DNA from: G963556115 sp963677015
GTDB lineage: Bacteria; Planctomycetota; SZUA-567
NCBI GenBank assembly: GCA_963677015.1
Contig: OY781533.1
Location: forward strand, 1,798,001 to 1,862,000
Length of the DNA stretch: 64,000 bases
Direction: 5' to 3'
Part shown: positions 16,725 through 25,901 of the stretch, one piece after another
Layout: every line of letters starts with the position of its first letter
Position numbering within the stretch: the first letter of the stretch is position 1
Notes under the pieces: model-generated
Told to the model about the DNA's origin: nothing
The model's database searches: none
The model's input: only the letters and a program-made list of their open reading frames with translations
Position numbers and translations under genes: made by a program

Positions 16725-16827
16725 TTTCGCAAATCCCTTATTACATATCCTTATCTTTTGTGCCTCCCGATGGCGACAAAACAATATTAATGCTTAATCA
16801 TTTCTAAAAATTTTTACTTCACTATGT

Positions 16828-18231
16828 CTAATCAAATATTACCATACAGGCGTGATATAATTTCACGTTTGGATTAGTAGTACCGGTCCCTCTTCCTGTT
16901 TTAATCTGAGAAATTATCCCTGACTGCTTTGATATATCAAATTTATCTGTTTCATACCAATATGCGTTCACAAACCCTTCAGTAGAAATATCCGTTCTTC
17001 TTATTGTTGAGCGTTCAGTAAAAACGCCTCCATTATCTATTGAGGTATAAAATTTAAGCTGATTATTACTTCCCATATCTGCAGAACTTAGATCTGTATT
17101 TTCAAGCAAGACATAAAGCTTTGCATCCCCTTCTTTTTTACTTGTGTCCCATATAGGATTCAAAACGTTTAAGGGTTGAATTGCCCCAATTGGCTGTGAT
17201 TTTACTGATGTATAAAATGGATAACCACTAATAATATTTACACCTCCAATAATATATATTGTTTCATCGACCAGAAACGTACCGCATTGTGTTACATTAG
17301 ATGTTGGCAATGCCCCAGCTTTTGACCAATCTGAAGATGTAAAGTCTTTTGTGATTAATAGACTCAAAGGAAGAGAATAGACATTATCAAAGTACACGCC
17401 CCCTCCCTGTCCTCCAATCAAATATAAATTCCCATCAGCAATTTCCGCTCTGGTCCATGCCGTATTAGTCGACGGATATGCTCCGATTCCCACCCATTCA
17501 CCTGTACCAGCAATAAAGTTTTCTTTAGACTTATAGTAAATTTTAGAATAAACAGCTCCTGAATTATCCGAGCCACCAATGATATAAACTTCATTATTAC
17601 AATAGAGTACATCCGTGTCGCTCAAAACGGCAGTCACATCGGGAATATTTCCGCACTCGATCCAATCAGACGAGACAACAGTCAATGACTCAAGTTTAGC
17701 TAAAGGCAATTTATAGATCTTGTCTGTCTGTTCCTTATCAGCTACTACACCACCTAAGATATATAGGTAATCTTCAATAATTACGGACGTCGAAAAACCT
17801 AAGGCTCCTTGTGGGTACTCTCCAAAACCTACCCAGTCGCCAATACCTGCAACAAAATCATCTTTTGGTTTATAATAAATTTTCGTATAATCGGCACCAC
17901 TATAACTCCCCTCACGACCACCAACAATATAAACGATACCGTTATATTCAACCCCGGATGTTGCTGCAGCACCGGTATTATTAGGCAAGTTTCCTGAATT
18001 TTGAGACCAGGTATTATATCCGAATGGATTTGTTACATTGTTTTTTAAATATCCATTTTCAAGGAAATAGCCTTCTCCAGAAAGTCCGCTATCTGAGGTA
18101 TACGGTTGAGACCAAGTTTCACTACCATTATTCACTTCAGGTATAAGTGTTTCTGCATATAAATAATGAGGTTCTAATGCTGCAGCTTCAATATATCCTG
18201 AAGTCTGAAAACATTCTCTGATATTTGCCAT
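16828..18231 (-). CDS. tail fibre protein with kelch-repeat beta-propeller
   Basis: A 467-residue protein. At least five kelch-type blades carry the YI(V/I)GG signature: IVYIVGGREG, YLYILGGVVA, EVYIIGGSDN, NLYLIGGQGG and TIYIIGGVNI, spaced about 50-60 residues apart. A C-terminal beta-rich domain follows. The position after the fibre shaft gene, with a 1-nt overlap (TGATG), suggests the distal receptor-binding part of the tail fibre. Kelch propellers bind glycans or proteins. The ATG at 18231 is preferred over the GTG at 18234 because of GAGGG 8 nt upstream. Confidence 0.75.
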   Translation of the reverse strand: MANIRECFQTSGYIEAAALEPHYLYAETLIPEVNNGSETWSQPYTSDSGLSGEGYFLENGYLKNNVTNPFGYNTWSQNSGNLPNNTGAAATSGVEYNGIVYIVGGREGSYSGADYTKIYYKPKDDFVAGIGDWVGFGEYPQGALGFSTSVIIEDYLYILGGVVADKEQTDKIYKLPLAKLESLTVVSSDWIECGNIPDVTAVLSDTDVLYCNNEVYIIGGSDNSGAVYSKIYYKSKENFIAGTGEWVGIGAYPSTNTAWTRAEIADGNLYLIGGQGGGVYFDNVYSLPLSLLITKDFTSSDWSKAGALPTSNVTQCGTFLVDETIYIIGGVNIISGYPFYTSVKSQPIGAIQPLNVLNPIWDTSKKEGDAKLYVLLENTDLSSADMGSNNQLKFYTSIDNGGVFTERSTIRRTDISTEGFVNAYWYETDKFDISKQSGIISQIKTGRGTGTTNPNVKLYHACMVIFD

Positions 18232-19334
18232 CACATAATCCCTCTTATTGTGTTATCAGACATTGTGATAAAATTATAACGGGACACTTCATTTTGAGTG
18301 ATCTCAATATATGTTGAATCTGGTAGCCCATTGCGTTTAAATACAAATCCCGCAGGTGCATCAATCCTACTGGTGCCAGCAGTGGAAAGATCAGGTGTAA
18401 TAGCAAATTCAGAGGGCTCAGAAATTTCAGGCAATGTATACGAACCTCCTGCACACTGAATAATATTATTCGCTTTCAACAACAAAGTTTGATTTGCTGC
18501 TGTGACAATATTTTCTGGAAGGATTGTATTACCACTATATACTGATTTGATAATGGGCTTTTTGGGATCTGAAGCATCCACTTCAATATTATCGCCTGCG
18601 ACGACCTCAATAATCTTATTTACTTCTGCCCCTGCTTCTATGCCACTAAGTTTTGCACTTTTTGCGGGAGTAAAATTAATTTCGGTTAAGCCACCATCCC
18701 CAACATTATAAGTAGTATCTGTAAACTTAGCATTTGCAGGCACATCAGAATTTACAGTATGATTATTTACTTTAGTTGCATTATCTACTACCCCATCACC
18801 ATCAGGATCATAAACTGTCTTCTCCATATCTCCAGAGCCACTATTGTTACCTGCAATAGAGGTCCATAATAATGAGTCCGTATCCCAATAATAAATTGTT
18901 TTAGCAGATTTGATTAGTGCGAACCAACCATCGTTCCCAACACTATAAGCTGTTTGAAGATCTTCAATTGTCGCGAACCCACCCTTATAATACTTCAAAC
19001 TGTCAGGTATTTGTGACAAAAGTAATTTAGAGCTAGTGTCAAGTCCAGCATAGCCATCTGGGCTGTTTTTTTCAGACTTGTGCTGTAAATTAGCAGTGTC
19101 GTTAATTTCTTCAATATTAAGAGTTCTAAATTCCAGTCCGTTCCCCAAAGGATTTACAGTTACAACCATCCCCGCGCAATCCTTATAATCTTCTGGAGAA
19201 TCAACAAGATTAAGAAACGCAAGAGTACCTGCAACTGAGATCTCTTCCCAATTTCCGTTAATTCTTGCATATGTTTTACCATTCCGCGGGGCATCAGAGA
19301 TTGAATTTCCTATTATTTTTATTGATGCAGACAT
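18231..19334 (-). CDS. tail fibre shaft protein
   Basis: A 367-residue protein with fibre-like composition. It has a beta-rich N terminus, an LNIEEINDTANLQHKS linker, a middle domain with WTSIAG and YYWDTD segments found in many phage fibres, and TKVNNHTVNSDVPANAKFTD, a segment common in fibre and collar proteins. No enzymatic motif is seen. It lies between the chaperone-like gene and the kelch fibre gene. Confidence 0.7.
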   Translation of the reverse strand: MSASIKIIGNSISDAPRNGKTYARINGNWEEISVAGTLAFLNLVDSPEDYKDCAGMVVTVNPLGNGLEFRTLNIEEINDTANLQHKSEKNSPDGYAGLDTSSKLLLSQIPDSLKYYKGGFATIEDLQTAYSVGNDGWFALIKSAKTIYYWDTDSLLWTSIAGNNSGSGDMEKTVYDPDGDGVVDNATKVNNHTVNSDVPANAKFTDTTYNVGDGGLTEINFTPAKSAKLSGIEAGAEVNKIIEVVAGDNIEVDASDPKKPIIKSVYSGNTILPENIVTAANQTLLLKANNIIQCAGGSYTLPEISEPSEFAITPDLSTAGTSRIDAPAGFVFKRNGLPDSTYIEITQNEVSRYNFITMSDNTIRGIM

Positions 19335-19787
19335 TTATTCCTCCAAATAATTAGGGAGATCCGGGAACACAACATCTCCCGAATTATCAAAATTCTCAGG
19401 CAGTTTCCTTAACTTATCTCTATATTCTTTACACTCTTCAATCTGATCATTAGTTAATACAGCACTTGCATCACCGCCTTGAGTCCAATCCGTTTTGGCA
19501 AGTAATACATTTCTTTGAGATCGTATTAACTCCCAAGCCATGCTTTCTTTATTCTTAGCAAGCAGTGGTTGTAAACTTTGAAATTCTTCTACAAGCTCTG
19601 TAATTGATTCATGCTTAGCATTTGGATATAGATTATAATCAATACCAATTCCATCATCTAAATAACAAATATAATTTTGAGGAAGTCCGATTATTTCCAA
19701 AATCTCAGATAAGTTAATACAACTGTCGTAAGGTATAATCACAGAATTCTTTTCTTTTAATAATATTGAAATTTCCTCTACACCCAT
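19335..19787 (-). CDS. phage tail-fibre assembly chaperone-like protein
   Basis: A 150-residue protein. The C-terminal 60 residues match the tail assembly chaperone pattern: RSQRNVLLAKTDWTQGG, then ECKEYRDKLRKLPENF and VVFPDLP. The position among fibre genes supports a role in folding or attaching fibres. Confidence 0.7.
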   Translation of the reverse strand: MGVEEISILLKEKNSVIIPYDSCINLSEILEIIGLPQNYICYLDDGIGIDYNLYPNAKHESITELVEEFQSLQPLLAKNKESMAWELIRSQRNVLLAKTDWTQGGDASAVLTNDQIEECKEYRDKLRKLPENFDNSGDVVFPDLPNYLEE

Positions 19788-19812
19788 AATATCTCCATAT
19801 AATAAATTAGAT

Positions 19813-20766
19813 TTAACCTACTTTATACACTAAGCACACAGCAAAGGCATTACCTCCTGCACTTGATCCTGAGCATCTGCCACGAACTAAAGATCCTTGA
19901 CTTAAGTACTGATTTTGTATAATTCGAGATCCTCCTGAATTATTTACTTGGACAGTAGTTGTTATACCACCACCATTAGACCCAGAAGTATTACTCGCCA
20001 AACAACAAAAAAATGTATAATATCCATCTTCTTCAATTGTTATATTTGCAGTAACAGTACCGGAACTCATACTAGCACTAGCGACCCCAACTAACACGCC
20101 ACCAGCTGAATTCCACTTATCAATATCATTTTGGGTTACATGAAAGAACTCATTTGTTGCTGAATCACCACCATCAAGTCCATCAAGTTTATTGTGGTCC
20201 AAAGTAAGACCTTCACCACCTCCACCGACTAAATTACCATCATCATCAACTGAAGCAAATGCAGTTATGACAAATGCTCCATTTGTATCAACGCTATGTA
20301 AATACTGTACTGTGACATCAACATTCTGCTTTATAGCATCACTAGTCAACAATTTGAAGTTCTTGCTAAGAAGTGGTTTATTACCAAGTGGGGAGCCATT
20401 AACATCTGACAATGAAACATATACTTCGGCAGTATTGGTCCTATTAGGTTTGAATGTGAAGTAACGACCATCATGTAAAGCATAACTTTTGGAAATTACG
20501 GCTTTGGGATTATATGGTACCAGCTCAATCCTATTGGGGACAACTGATTGATCACGCCAGCCATAGTTACCACACAAATCAACAGCTTGTGCAAGTTGTG
20601 TATTATCGTGATCTTCAGCATTGACTGGGCTCAGAGTCAATTGTGAAGCTTCAACAAGATTTTTCTGCCCTTGTGAAACTCCATTCCACTCTTGAGCATT
20701 AAGTGTATTAACATTAACATCAGGTTTTGACCCATCTCGTTGCTCTTTAATCTGTCTAACTCTCAT
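19813..20766 (-). CDS. tail fibre/baseplate-proximal protein
   Basis: A 317-residue protein. The N-terminal half (WNGVSQGQKNLVEASQLTLS) resembles adaptor domains that attach fibres to the baseplate. The C-terminal 110 residues form a Gly/Ser/Thr-rich beta domain resembling fibre tips or C1q-like heads (GYYTFFCCLASN, with paired cysteines). It follows the gp48-like baseplate gene, so it is probably the first fibre segment. Confidence 0.6.
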   Translation of the reverse strand: MRVRQIKEQRDGSKPDVNVNTLNAQEWNGVSQGQKNLVEASQLTLSPVNAEDHDNTQLAQAVDLCGNYGWRDQSVVPNRIELVPYNPKAVISKSYALHDGRYFTFKPNRTNTAEVYVSLSDVNGSPLGNKPLLSKNFKLLTSDAIKQNVDVTVQYLHSVDTNGAFVITAFASVDDDGNLVGGGGEGLTLDHNKLDGLDGGDSATNEFFHVTQNDIDKWNSAGGVLVGVASASMSSGTVTANITIEEDGYYTFFCCLASNTSGSNGGGITTTVQVNNSGGSRIIQNQYLSQGSLVRGRCSGSSAGGNAFAVCLVYKVG

Positions 20767-20779
20767 TATTTACCTCGCG

Positions 20780-21439
20780 TTATAACTGTGTTTCTTCTTC
20801 AATATAGTTAAATACAATAGCATCGTCTCCTCGAATTATTCCCCGCAATAGACACTTAATTGAGCTTACATCTACTCCGACGCCGTTAAATTCAATAGGA
20901 AATTCAAGCGGAAACTTCTTTGCTGGCTTTACATAAACATCAACAATAATAATAAATCTGCTACTTCTCCCCTTCGCATTAAACAAGATTGGAAAAACAT
21001 ATGGAAATTCCAGGCCACTCTCAGACTCACGTCTTAATTTTAGTTTCAAATCTGGAAAATTTTGGTCAACAATTTCTTGCATCTGCTCTATTGTAATAAC
21101 TGGCGTTTTGCGTAATTTTGCTCTGACTGCTCCACGCCTGTTTTCAATAGATTCGTTCAGAAGTACTCTGCATGGTGTCGGCAATCCAACACTTTTCTCC
21201 CACTCTGTAATCAACAATTCAGCTGTATTTACATTTAGCTCTTTTGAAAGTAATGCAATATAGCTCTGGGCATACCGTAACGACTCAGAATTTGCAGTAG
21301 TAAGTCGGCCAAGAACTGATTCGGTTATATTCTTTGCTTTCCAGACGTCGCCATTAGGCATGGCAGAAGCAACAGACTTTCGCATTGATGCAGAATTAGG
21401 AACTTCAAATTTTGATAGCTTTACAATCTCATTAGCCAA
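20780..21439 (-). CDS. Mu gp48-like baseplate protein (DUF2313)
   Basis: A 219-residue protein. Its N-terminal PNGDVWKAKN and LLITEWEKSVGLPTP segments are the diagnostic parts of the Mu gp48/YmfQ family. These proteins sit at the baseplate periphery between baseplate J and the fibres. Gene order matches Mu. Confidence 0.85.
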   Translation of the reverse strand: MANEIVKLSKFEVPNSASMRKSVASAMPNGDVWKAKNITESVLGRLTTANSESLRYAQSYIALLSKELNVNTAELLITEWEKSVGLPTPCRVLLNESIENRRGAVRAKLRKTPVITIEQMQEIVDQNFPDLKLKLRRESESGLEFPYVFPILFNAKGRSSRFIIIVDVYVKPAKKFPLEFPIEFNGVGVDVSSIKCLLRGIIRGDDAIVFNYIEEETQL

Positions 21440-21450
21440 ACTAAACCTCC

Positions 21451-21762
21451 TTAACCTGCGTATAGGACATCATACCCACTTTCAAGATTACCAATTACAG
21501 GACATGAATTATCATTCTTTAATATCAAACTATCTTCTGTTCCCTCATACATAATTTTAATGTCACCTCCGGAAACATTACATATTTCGACATTAAACTT
21601 ATCATAATCCGCAGGTGATGAAAATGCTGCGAGAGTGAGAATACATTCTGAATTTTTCACAATAAGCAAATATCCGGTTACGTTTAAATCAATCGTGAAA
21701 ACATCATCTGTAATTACTATTTCTTTCTTTGCCATTACATTAGTCTTTATCTTATAAGCCAT
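21451..21762 (-). CDS. small phage protein of unknown function
   Basis: A 103-residue, all-beta-looking protein (VITDDVFTIDLNVTGYLLIV). It overlaps the baseplate J gene by 16 nt. There is no strong ribosome binding site, so it may rely on translational coupling. Not recognised; the position suggests a fibre or baseplate accessory. Confidence 0.55.
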   Translation of the reverse strand: MAYKIKTNVMAKKEIVITDDVFTIDLNVTGYLLIVKNSECILTLAAFSSPADYDKFNVEICNVSGGDIKIMYEGTEDSLILKNDNSCPVIGNLESGYDVLYAG

Positions 21763-23456
21763 TGTTTTATTGATGGATCAAGTGAAATATTCACACTGCT
21801 ATTACCGGTTATAATACCTCTATCCGCTCCAGACATAACCATTACCTGATTATCAGTTTCATTGATCACAATTACATTAAAGCCAATAAACTCATCTCCT
21901 GGACTTCCCGGTAATATCAACTCACGTTGCCCATAATAATCAGTTCCAATATCTCTAATTATAATCTGCGAATTATTATCATAATGAGTTAGAATAAACT
22001 TATCTGAACTGAATAATGTTGTATTTCTCTGATTAGTATCAAATGCAACTGGTAGTGTTGTTTCTTCATTAATAATAACCTTACCAGCAAAAACAATACT
22101 TCCCAGAACAGGTAGTGAGCCAGATTTTACTTCAATATCTGTTATTGGGGTAACAAGCGAAAAACTTCTAATATACTCACCCGTTATCAAATCCTGAGTT
22201 CTTGATATAGTCCCACGCAACATATCAATATCAATATTTTCACCAAAGTTAGTACTATCTTCAAAAAAGGATTTTATCTGCTTGGCAACAGCAGACTGCA
22301 TTGTCGCAGTGTTAGGCACTAAATCAACAAAATCAAAATCTATTTTTGCAAGATTTGCCGGCAATACAAAAATATCAACATCCGCTCTGTCGGCAGGACT
22401 TTTCCCTTTAGCAATGATAGCTTCTTTAACTTTATTAAGAATATTTTGAGATGGTATTATACTTTCACTATTATCCTGAAGAGGATAAGCAACAACCTGT
22501 CCCGGAGCAGGAATCATTCCGGCCTTACCGGTCCCTTGAGGATATTCAGTACTTGAAACTGATGCCTCTGCTGGGACAACAAAACATCTAGTAATTGTTG
22601 AGATTCCAAGTGCTGCCAATTGAATCTGTGGAACTGTGAATACTCCGGGAGTCATTGAGCGACTAAGCATTATTCTTTGCCGATACAACTCATCCGTTTC
22701 ACGATCGCAACCTCCATCAAGACCACCTTTATTAACAAAGCCGGATCTATCAATTCCCTCAACCTGTGAGTCAAGTAATATATCCGCGCCACCACTTAGA
22801 TTTGTATTATCACCAACAGTAGTTGCCAACACATTAACTATGGCATAATCAGAACTAAATACAATGTTAGATTCCGATGTTGCAGGAGTAACTTCATTTG
22901 CTTCTACTGTGTAGATAAACTGCTTTTCATTAAGAACAGATATTGAAAATTCACCATTATATCCTTCCTGCGAAGCATTTGTCACATTGACTTTCTGCCC
23001 TGACGCAAGTCCGTGCTCATCAATTGTTGTTGCTGTAACAGTGCCATAATATAAATCAAGACGCTTAATTATCCCGCTATACCGCCCAACTGCTGAAGAA
23101 CTTTGACTCAAATATTGAACGCCTGATGAGCTTTTAAAGAGTGTCCCATCAGGTATTACGGTATCTACAACTCCAGCAATGTGTATTTTACCGGATCCAC
23201 CACAGGCTAATTTTCTTGGGAGGTTTTCATATCCACCCCATAAATCAAGGAATTCTCCCGCAGCTGTTTGAGGGAACGCTTGTTTAAGCAGATCCTTCAA
23301 TGTCAGAATTGTCTCATTCTCAACAGTAGCAAGCGAATTAACAATAGCTTTAGCAAAACTTCCATCCACAGTAGGATCAAGCTCAGTTACATGCTCTCTT
23401 AATTCAAGAACAGCTTCATCTGATAAATTTTTATATGTAGGAAAATTAATAGGCAC
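21747..23456 (-). CDS. baseplate J-like protein (Mu gp47 family)
   Basis: A 569-residue baseplate wedge protein. The N terminus (YKNLSDEAVLELREHV, then EFLDLWGG) and the central GGLDGGCDRETDELYRQRIM segment are diagnostic of the baseplate J family. The C-terminal 100 residues form an extra beta-rich domain beyond the usual length. It overlaps its neighbours by 1 and 16 nt. Confidence 0.92.
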   Translation of the reverse strand: MPINFPTYKNLSDEAVLELREHVTELDPTVDGSFAKAIVNSLATVENETILTLKDLLKQAFPQTAAGEFLDLWGGYENLPRKLACGGSGKIHIAGVVDTVIPDGTLFKSSSGVQYLSQSSSAVGRYSGIIKRLDLYYGTVTATTIDEHGLASGQKVNVTNASQEGYNGEFSISVLNEKQFIYTVEANEVTPATSESNIVFSSDYAIVNVLATTVGDNTNLSGGADILLDSQVEGIDRSGFVNKGGLDGGCDRETDELYRQRIMLSRSMTPGVFTVPQIQLAALGISTITRCFVVPAEASVSSTEYPQGTGKAGMIPAPGQVVAYPLQDNSESIIPSQNILNKVKEAIIAKGKSPADRADVDIFVLPANLAKIDFDFVDLVPNTATMQSAVAKQIKSFFEDSTNFGENIDIDMLRGTISRTQDLITGEYIRSFSLVTPITDIEVKSGSLPVLGSIVFAGKVIINEETTLPVAFDTNQRNTTLFSSDKFILTHYDNNSQIIIRDIGTDYYGQRELILPGSPGDEFIGFNVIVINETDNQVMVMSGADRGIITGNSSVNISLDPSIKQWLIR

Positions 23457-23935
23457 TATGCTTTACTCTCCAATTTTCTAATATTATCAGTTCTAGAGTT
23501 CGTCCAGAGCGTTGAATATGTTGCAATAACATTACGCTCTTTATGCAACTCAATATAAATCCTAATAGCAACGCCTTCTTTTGTAACCTTTATGTCTGCT
23601 TTATCAGCAATGCCCGGGGTAATCACATGCGTTCTAATTGCTTTTTTAACAACACTTTTAATACTGTTAATAACTTCAGGAGTAAGTCGTTCCTGTTTAA
23701 ACAGCCATAACTTTGATCCAAGTTCAAAACCTCTATCGATAGTGAGAATGTTACCAACCCACCCTCTCCGCTTTGTCGGATCTGAAACCTCAGAACTTGC
23801 TGCTCTTGCATCAGTAAACAGAGCTACAGGTATTATTGTTTCAACGCCAGAGACAGATGCGAAATCACGTTTTGAGTTATCAATAACAAGGTCAAAATAG
23901 CCTTCATCAGTCATTTCTATTAATACATCTTGCAT
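23456..23935 (-). CDS. Mu gp46-like baseplate protein (gp25/W-like)
   Basis: A 159-residue protein with the Mu gp46 pattern: VETIIPVALFTDARA, then KRRGWVGN and GSKLWLFKQERLTPE. It is a baseplate wedge component, functionally like T4 gp25. It overlaps baseplate J by 1 nt. Confidence 0.88.
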   Translation of the reverse strand: MQDVLIEMTDEGYFDLVIDNSKRDFASVSGVETIIPVALFTDARAASSEVSDPTKRRGWVGNILTIDRGFELGSKLWLFKQERLTPEVINSIKSVVKKAIRTHVITPGIADKADIKVTKEGVAIRIYIELHKERNVIATYSTLWTNSRTDNIRKLESKA

Positions 23936-23944
23936 TGCAATTTC

Positions 23945-24235
23945 CTAGCCGGCAAATACATTATCCGATCCTTCTGCCATAGTACTACCACAGGCAACTG
24001 TGTCACCAATTCGACAAGCAGCTTTTCCATTAATAAAGACTGTTGAACTTCCAGTAGCAGCTACAGAATCGTGGGTTTCAGGGATCCTCGGACAAGTATG
24101 GGGCATCCAATGATCGCCAATCCTATGCCATCCTCTGCCATTAACCAACACATCAGGACTTGACTGGTCATTGGGACGTGGCGGCCAGCAACCGTGCCCA
24201 CTACATCTATCATTAACCCGAACTGCTCCAGGCAT
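23945..24235 (-). CDS. PAAR-domain spike-tip protein
   Basis: A 96-residue protein made almost wholly of a PAAR motif repeat (MPGAVRVNDRCSGHG, DVLVNGRGWHRIGD, TVFINGKAACRIGDTV). His and Cys residues suit the tip metal site. It caps the membrane-puncturing spike and lies directly downstream of the spike gene. Confidence 0.9.
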   Translation of the reverse strand: MPGAVRVNDRCSGHGCWPPRPNDQSSPDVLVNGRGWHRIGDHWMPHTCPRIPETHDSVAATGSSTVFINGKAACRIGDTVACGSTMAEGSDNVFAG

Positions 24236-24245
24236 TACAATCTCC

Positions 24246-24785
24246 TTAATTAAGATTAATTTTTGAAGCTTTCAATGTCATATTACCGCCACTCTCAATA
24301 TTAATATCTTCATCAGCCTTTATCGTAATCTTTTTTTTACACTGAAGATTAATGTTGCCGTCAACATTAAGACTAACGTCACCAGTTATTGTTCCATTTA
24401 CATTACCATTGATATCAATGTTTAGATCACCATCAGGAGCACTTACATTAATATTCCCTTCTTCATCAAAAAACACATTGGCTTTAGTCACGAAATTACC
24501 AACACCAAACTCACCAGGCTTTGTTTCACGCATAATTCTTGCTGTAGAATAATGTGGAAGAGCCATAGATTCACCAACATTACCATTCAGAGCCAGAAGA
24601 AGGCCATAACAAGGATCCATAGGCGTACCGAATGTCCCATACTGCATATACAGAGAAACCTTTTTATTTCCGTCATTGTTTTCTGCGTTAGCAATGAGAA
24701 TATTACTATTGCTCTCATCCTTAATTTCACTCAAGACGGATTGACGCAACATTGCTCTTAATTTATTTATGAGACGTTTAAACAT
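24246..24785 (-). CDS. baseplate spike protein (gpV/Mu gp45-like)
   Basis: A 179-residue protein with an N-terminal OB-like part. The C-terminal repeating beta segments (NIDINGNVNG, VSLNVDGNINL, DINIESGGNMTL) have the alternating pattern of a trimeric beta-helix spike. Its position between hub and PAAR tip is as expected. Confidence 0.82.
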   Translation of the reverse strand: MFKRLINKLRAMLRQSVLSEIKDESNSNILIANAENNDGNKKVSLYMQYGTFGTPMDPCYGLLLALNGNVGESMALPHYSTARIMRETKPGEFGVGNFVTKANVFFDEEGNINVSAPDGDLNIDINGNVNGTITGDVSLNVDGNINLQCKKKITIKADEDINIESGGNMTLKASKINLN

Positions 24786-24791
24786 ATAGTA

Positions 24792-25901
24792 TCATCCAGA
24801 ATACGGGGTATTTGAACCACAGGTACGAGTTGCCACAGCACCTTTGCCTGTATATGACTGTTGATACGTCAAATCAAGTCTTGTTGTACTGCCAGACGAA
24901 ACATCAGCAGAATACACAATTCTCTTAATTAAAAATGTACCCTGCTGTTTAAACACTGAATCACTTACCGTGAGGACATAACCACACCGCAAAACTTCAC
25001 CATCTAGAGAATGCCCCTGAATTGTAATCCCATAGGTCAAAGAACGAGTACGACGAATATTTGATTCTTCTTCCGCTCGTTTTTTTAGCTCACACGAATT
25101 CATCGATTCTTCACCTTGAATTTCAATATATCTTCCACTTCGAACATTGCTATCAATAAAGGTGTTTTCATTCTTTATTGCTTCAGGAGGAACATTTCCC
25201 ATGATTTTCCCTAAAGCTTGTAAATTATTCGCTGAAGCATTATCTTGTGCCGCACATTTATATTTATTGAATAACTGAGTTCTATCATTCTTATATTCGA
25301 TGCTCAAAATATTATTTGATCTATCATTCTCATTATGAATAAGACGACCACCATGTGTACCAAAAGGAGGATAATAAAGAATAAGACGACCCTTTCCGTC
25401 AGAAGTAATAAACACATTTCTTTTTCTGGAAATACTGGTAATAAAGTCAAAAGCATTACCGCCAAATTCGAAGGCCTCAATCTCTTTATCTGTAAATGGC
25501 GTAATACTTGTTGCGAGAGAAATTACTGAAAGGTCTTGAATTCCAATTGCACGAATTATTCGCATAATAATTTCTTGAAGTCCTATAGCCCCCTGAAATG
25601 TTTTGGCCTCTTCAGGGACTCCACTATCAGTTAGGTCACATATATTATCTCGGCCAGAAACACTGAAACTGCTGTTACTTGAACTAAGACTTACATTAAT
25701 CACTTCAACATAACCAGTAAGTACAGTCACTCCGTCAACTAAAATCATTATTTTGTCATCATATTTAATAGGAAAACGGCTTTTTGTTGTCGGTGAAGTT
25801 GTAAATGAAAACTGACCACATGCTAAATCAAGAGTACGTTCAACACTGGCATTTTCCCAGTATGTATACCTCGAACCGTTTACGAAAATTTCCATAGTCA
25901 T
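24792..25901 (-). CDS. baseplate hub protein (Mu gp44/gpD-like)
   Basis: A 369-residue protein. The N-terminal DKIMILVDGVTVLTGYVEVI and central AFEFGGNAFDFITSISRKRN segments match the Mu gp44/gpP late-control D-like hub family. It connects tube, spike and wedge. It overlaps the preceding gene by 4 nt. Confidence 0.85.
   Translation of the reverse strand: MTMEIFVNGSRYTYWENASVERTLDLACGQFSFTTSPTTKSRFPIKYDDKIMILVDGVTVLTGYVEVINVSLSSSNSSFSVSGRDNICDLTDSGVPEEAKTFQGAIGLQEIIMRIIRAIGIQDLSVISLATSITPFTDKEIEAFEFGGNAFDFITSISRKRNVFITSDGKGRLILYYPPFGTHGGRLIHNENDRSNNILSIEYKNDRTQLFNKYKCAAQDNASANNLQALGKIMGNVPPEAIKNENTFIDSNVRSGRYIEIQGEESMNSCELKKRAEEESNIRRTRSLTYGITIQGHSLDGEVLRCGYVLTVSDSVFKQQGTFLIKRIVYSADVSSGSTTRLDLTYQQSYTGKGAVATRTCGSNTPYSG

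Noticed and set aside
17777..17797. TTACGGACGTCGAAAAA in the kelch fibre gene, resembling the palindrome
   Set aside because: Three mismatches and no longer palindromic; not counted as a copy.
21335..21360. CAGACGTCGCC and other lone GACGTC hexamers
   Set aside because: Lack the ACC/GGT arms; single hexamers are expected by chance.
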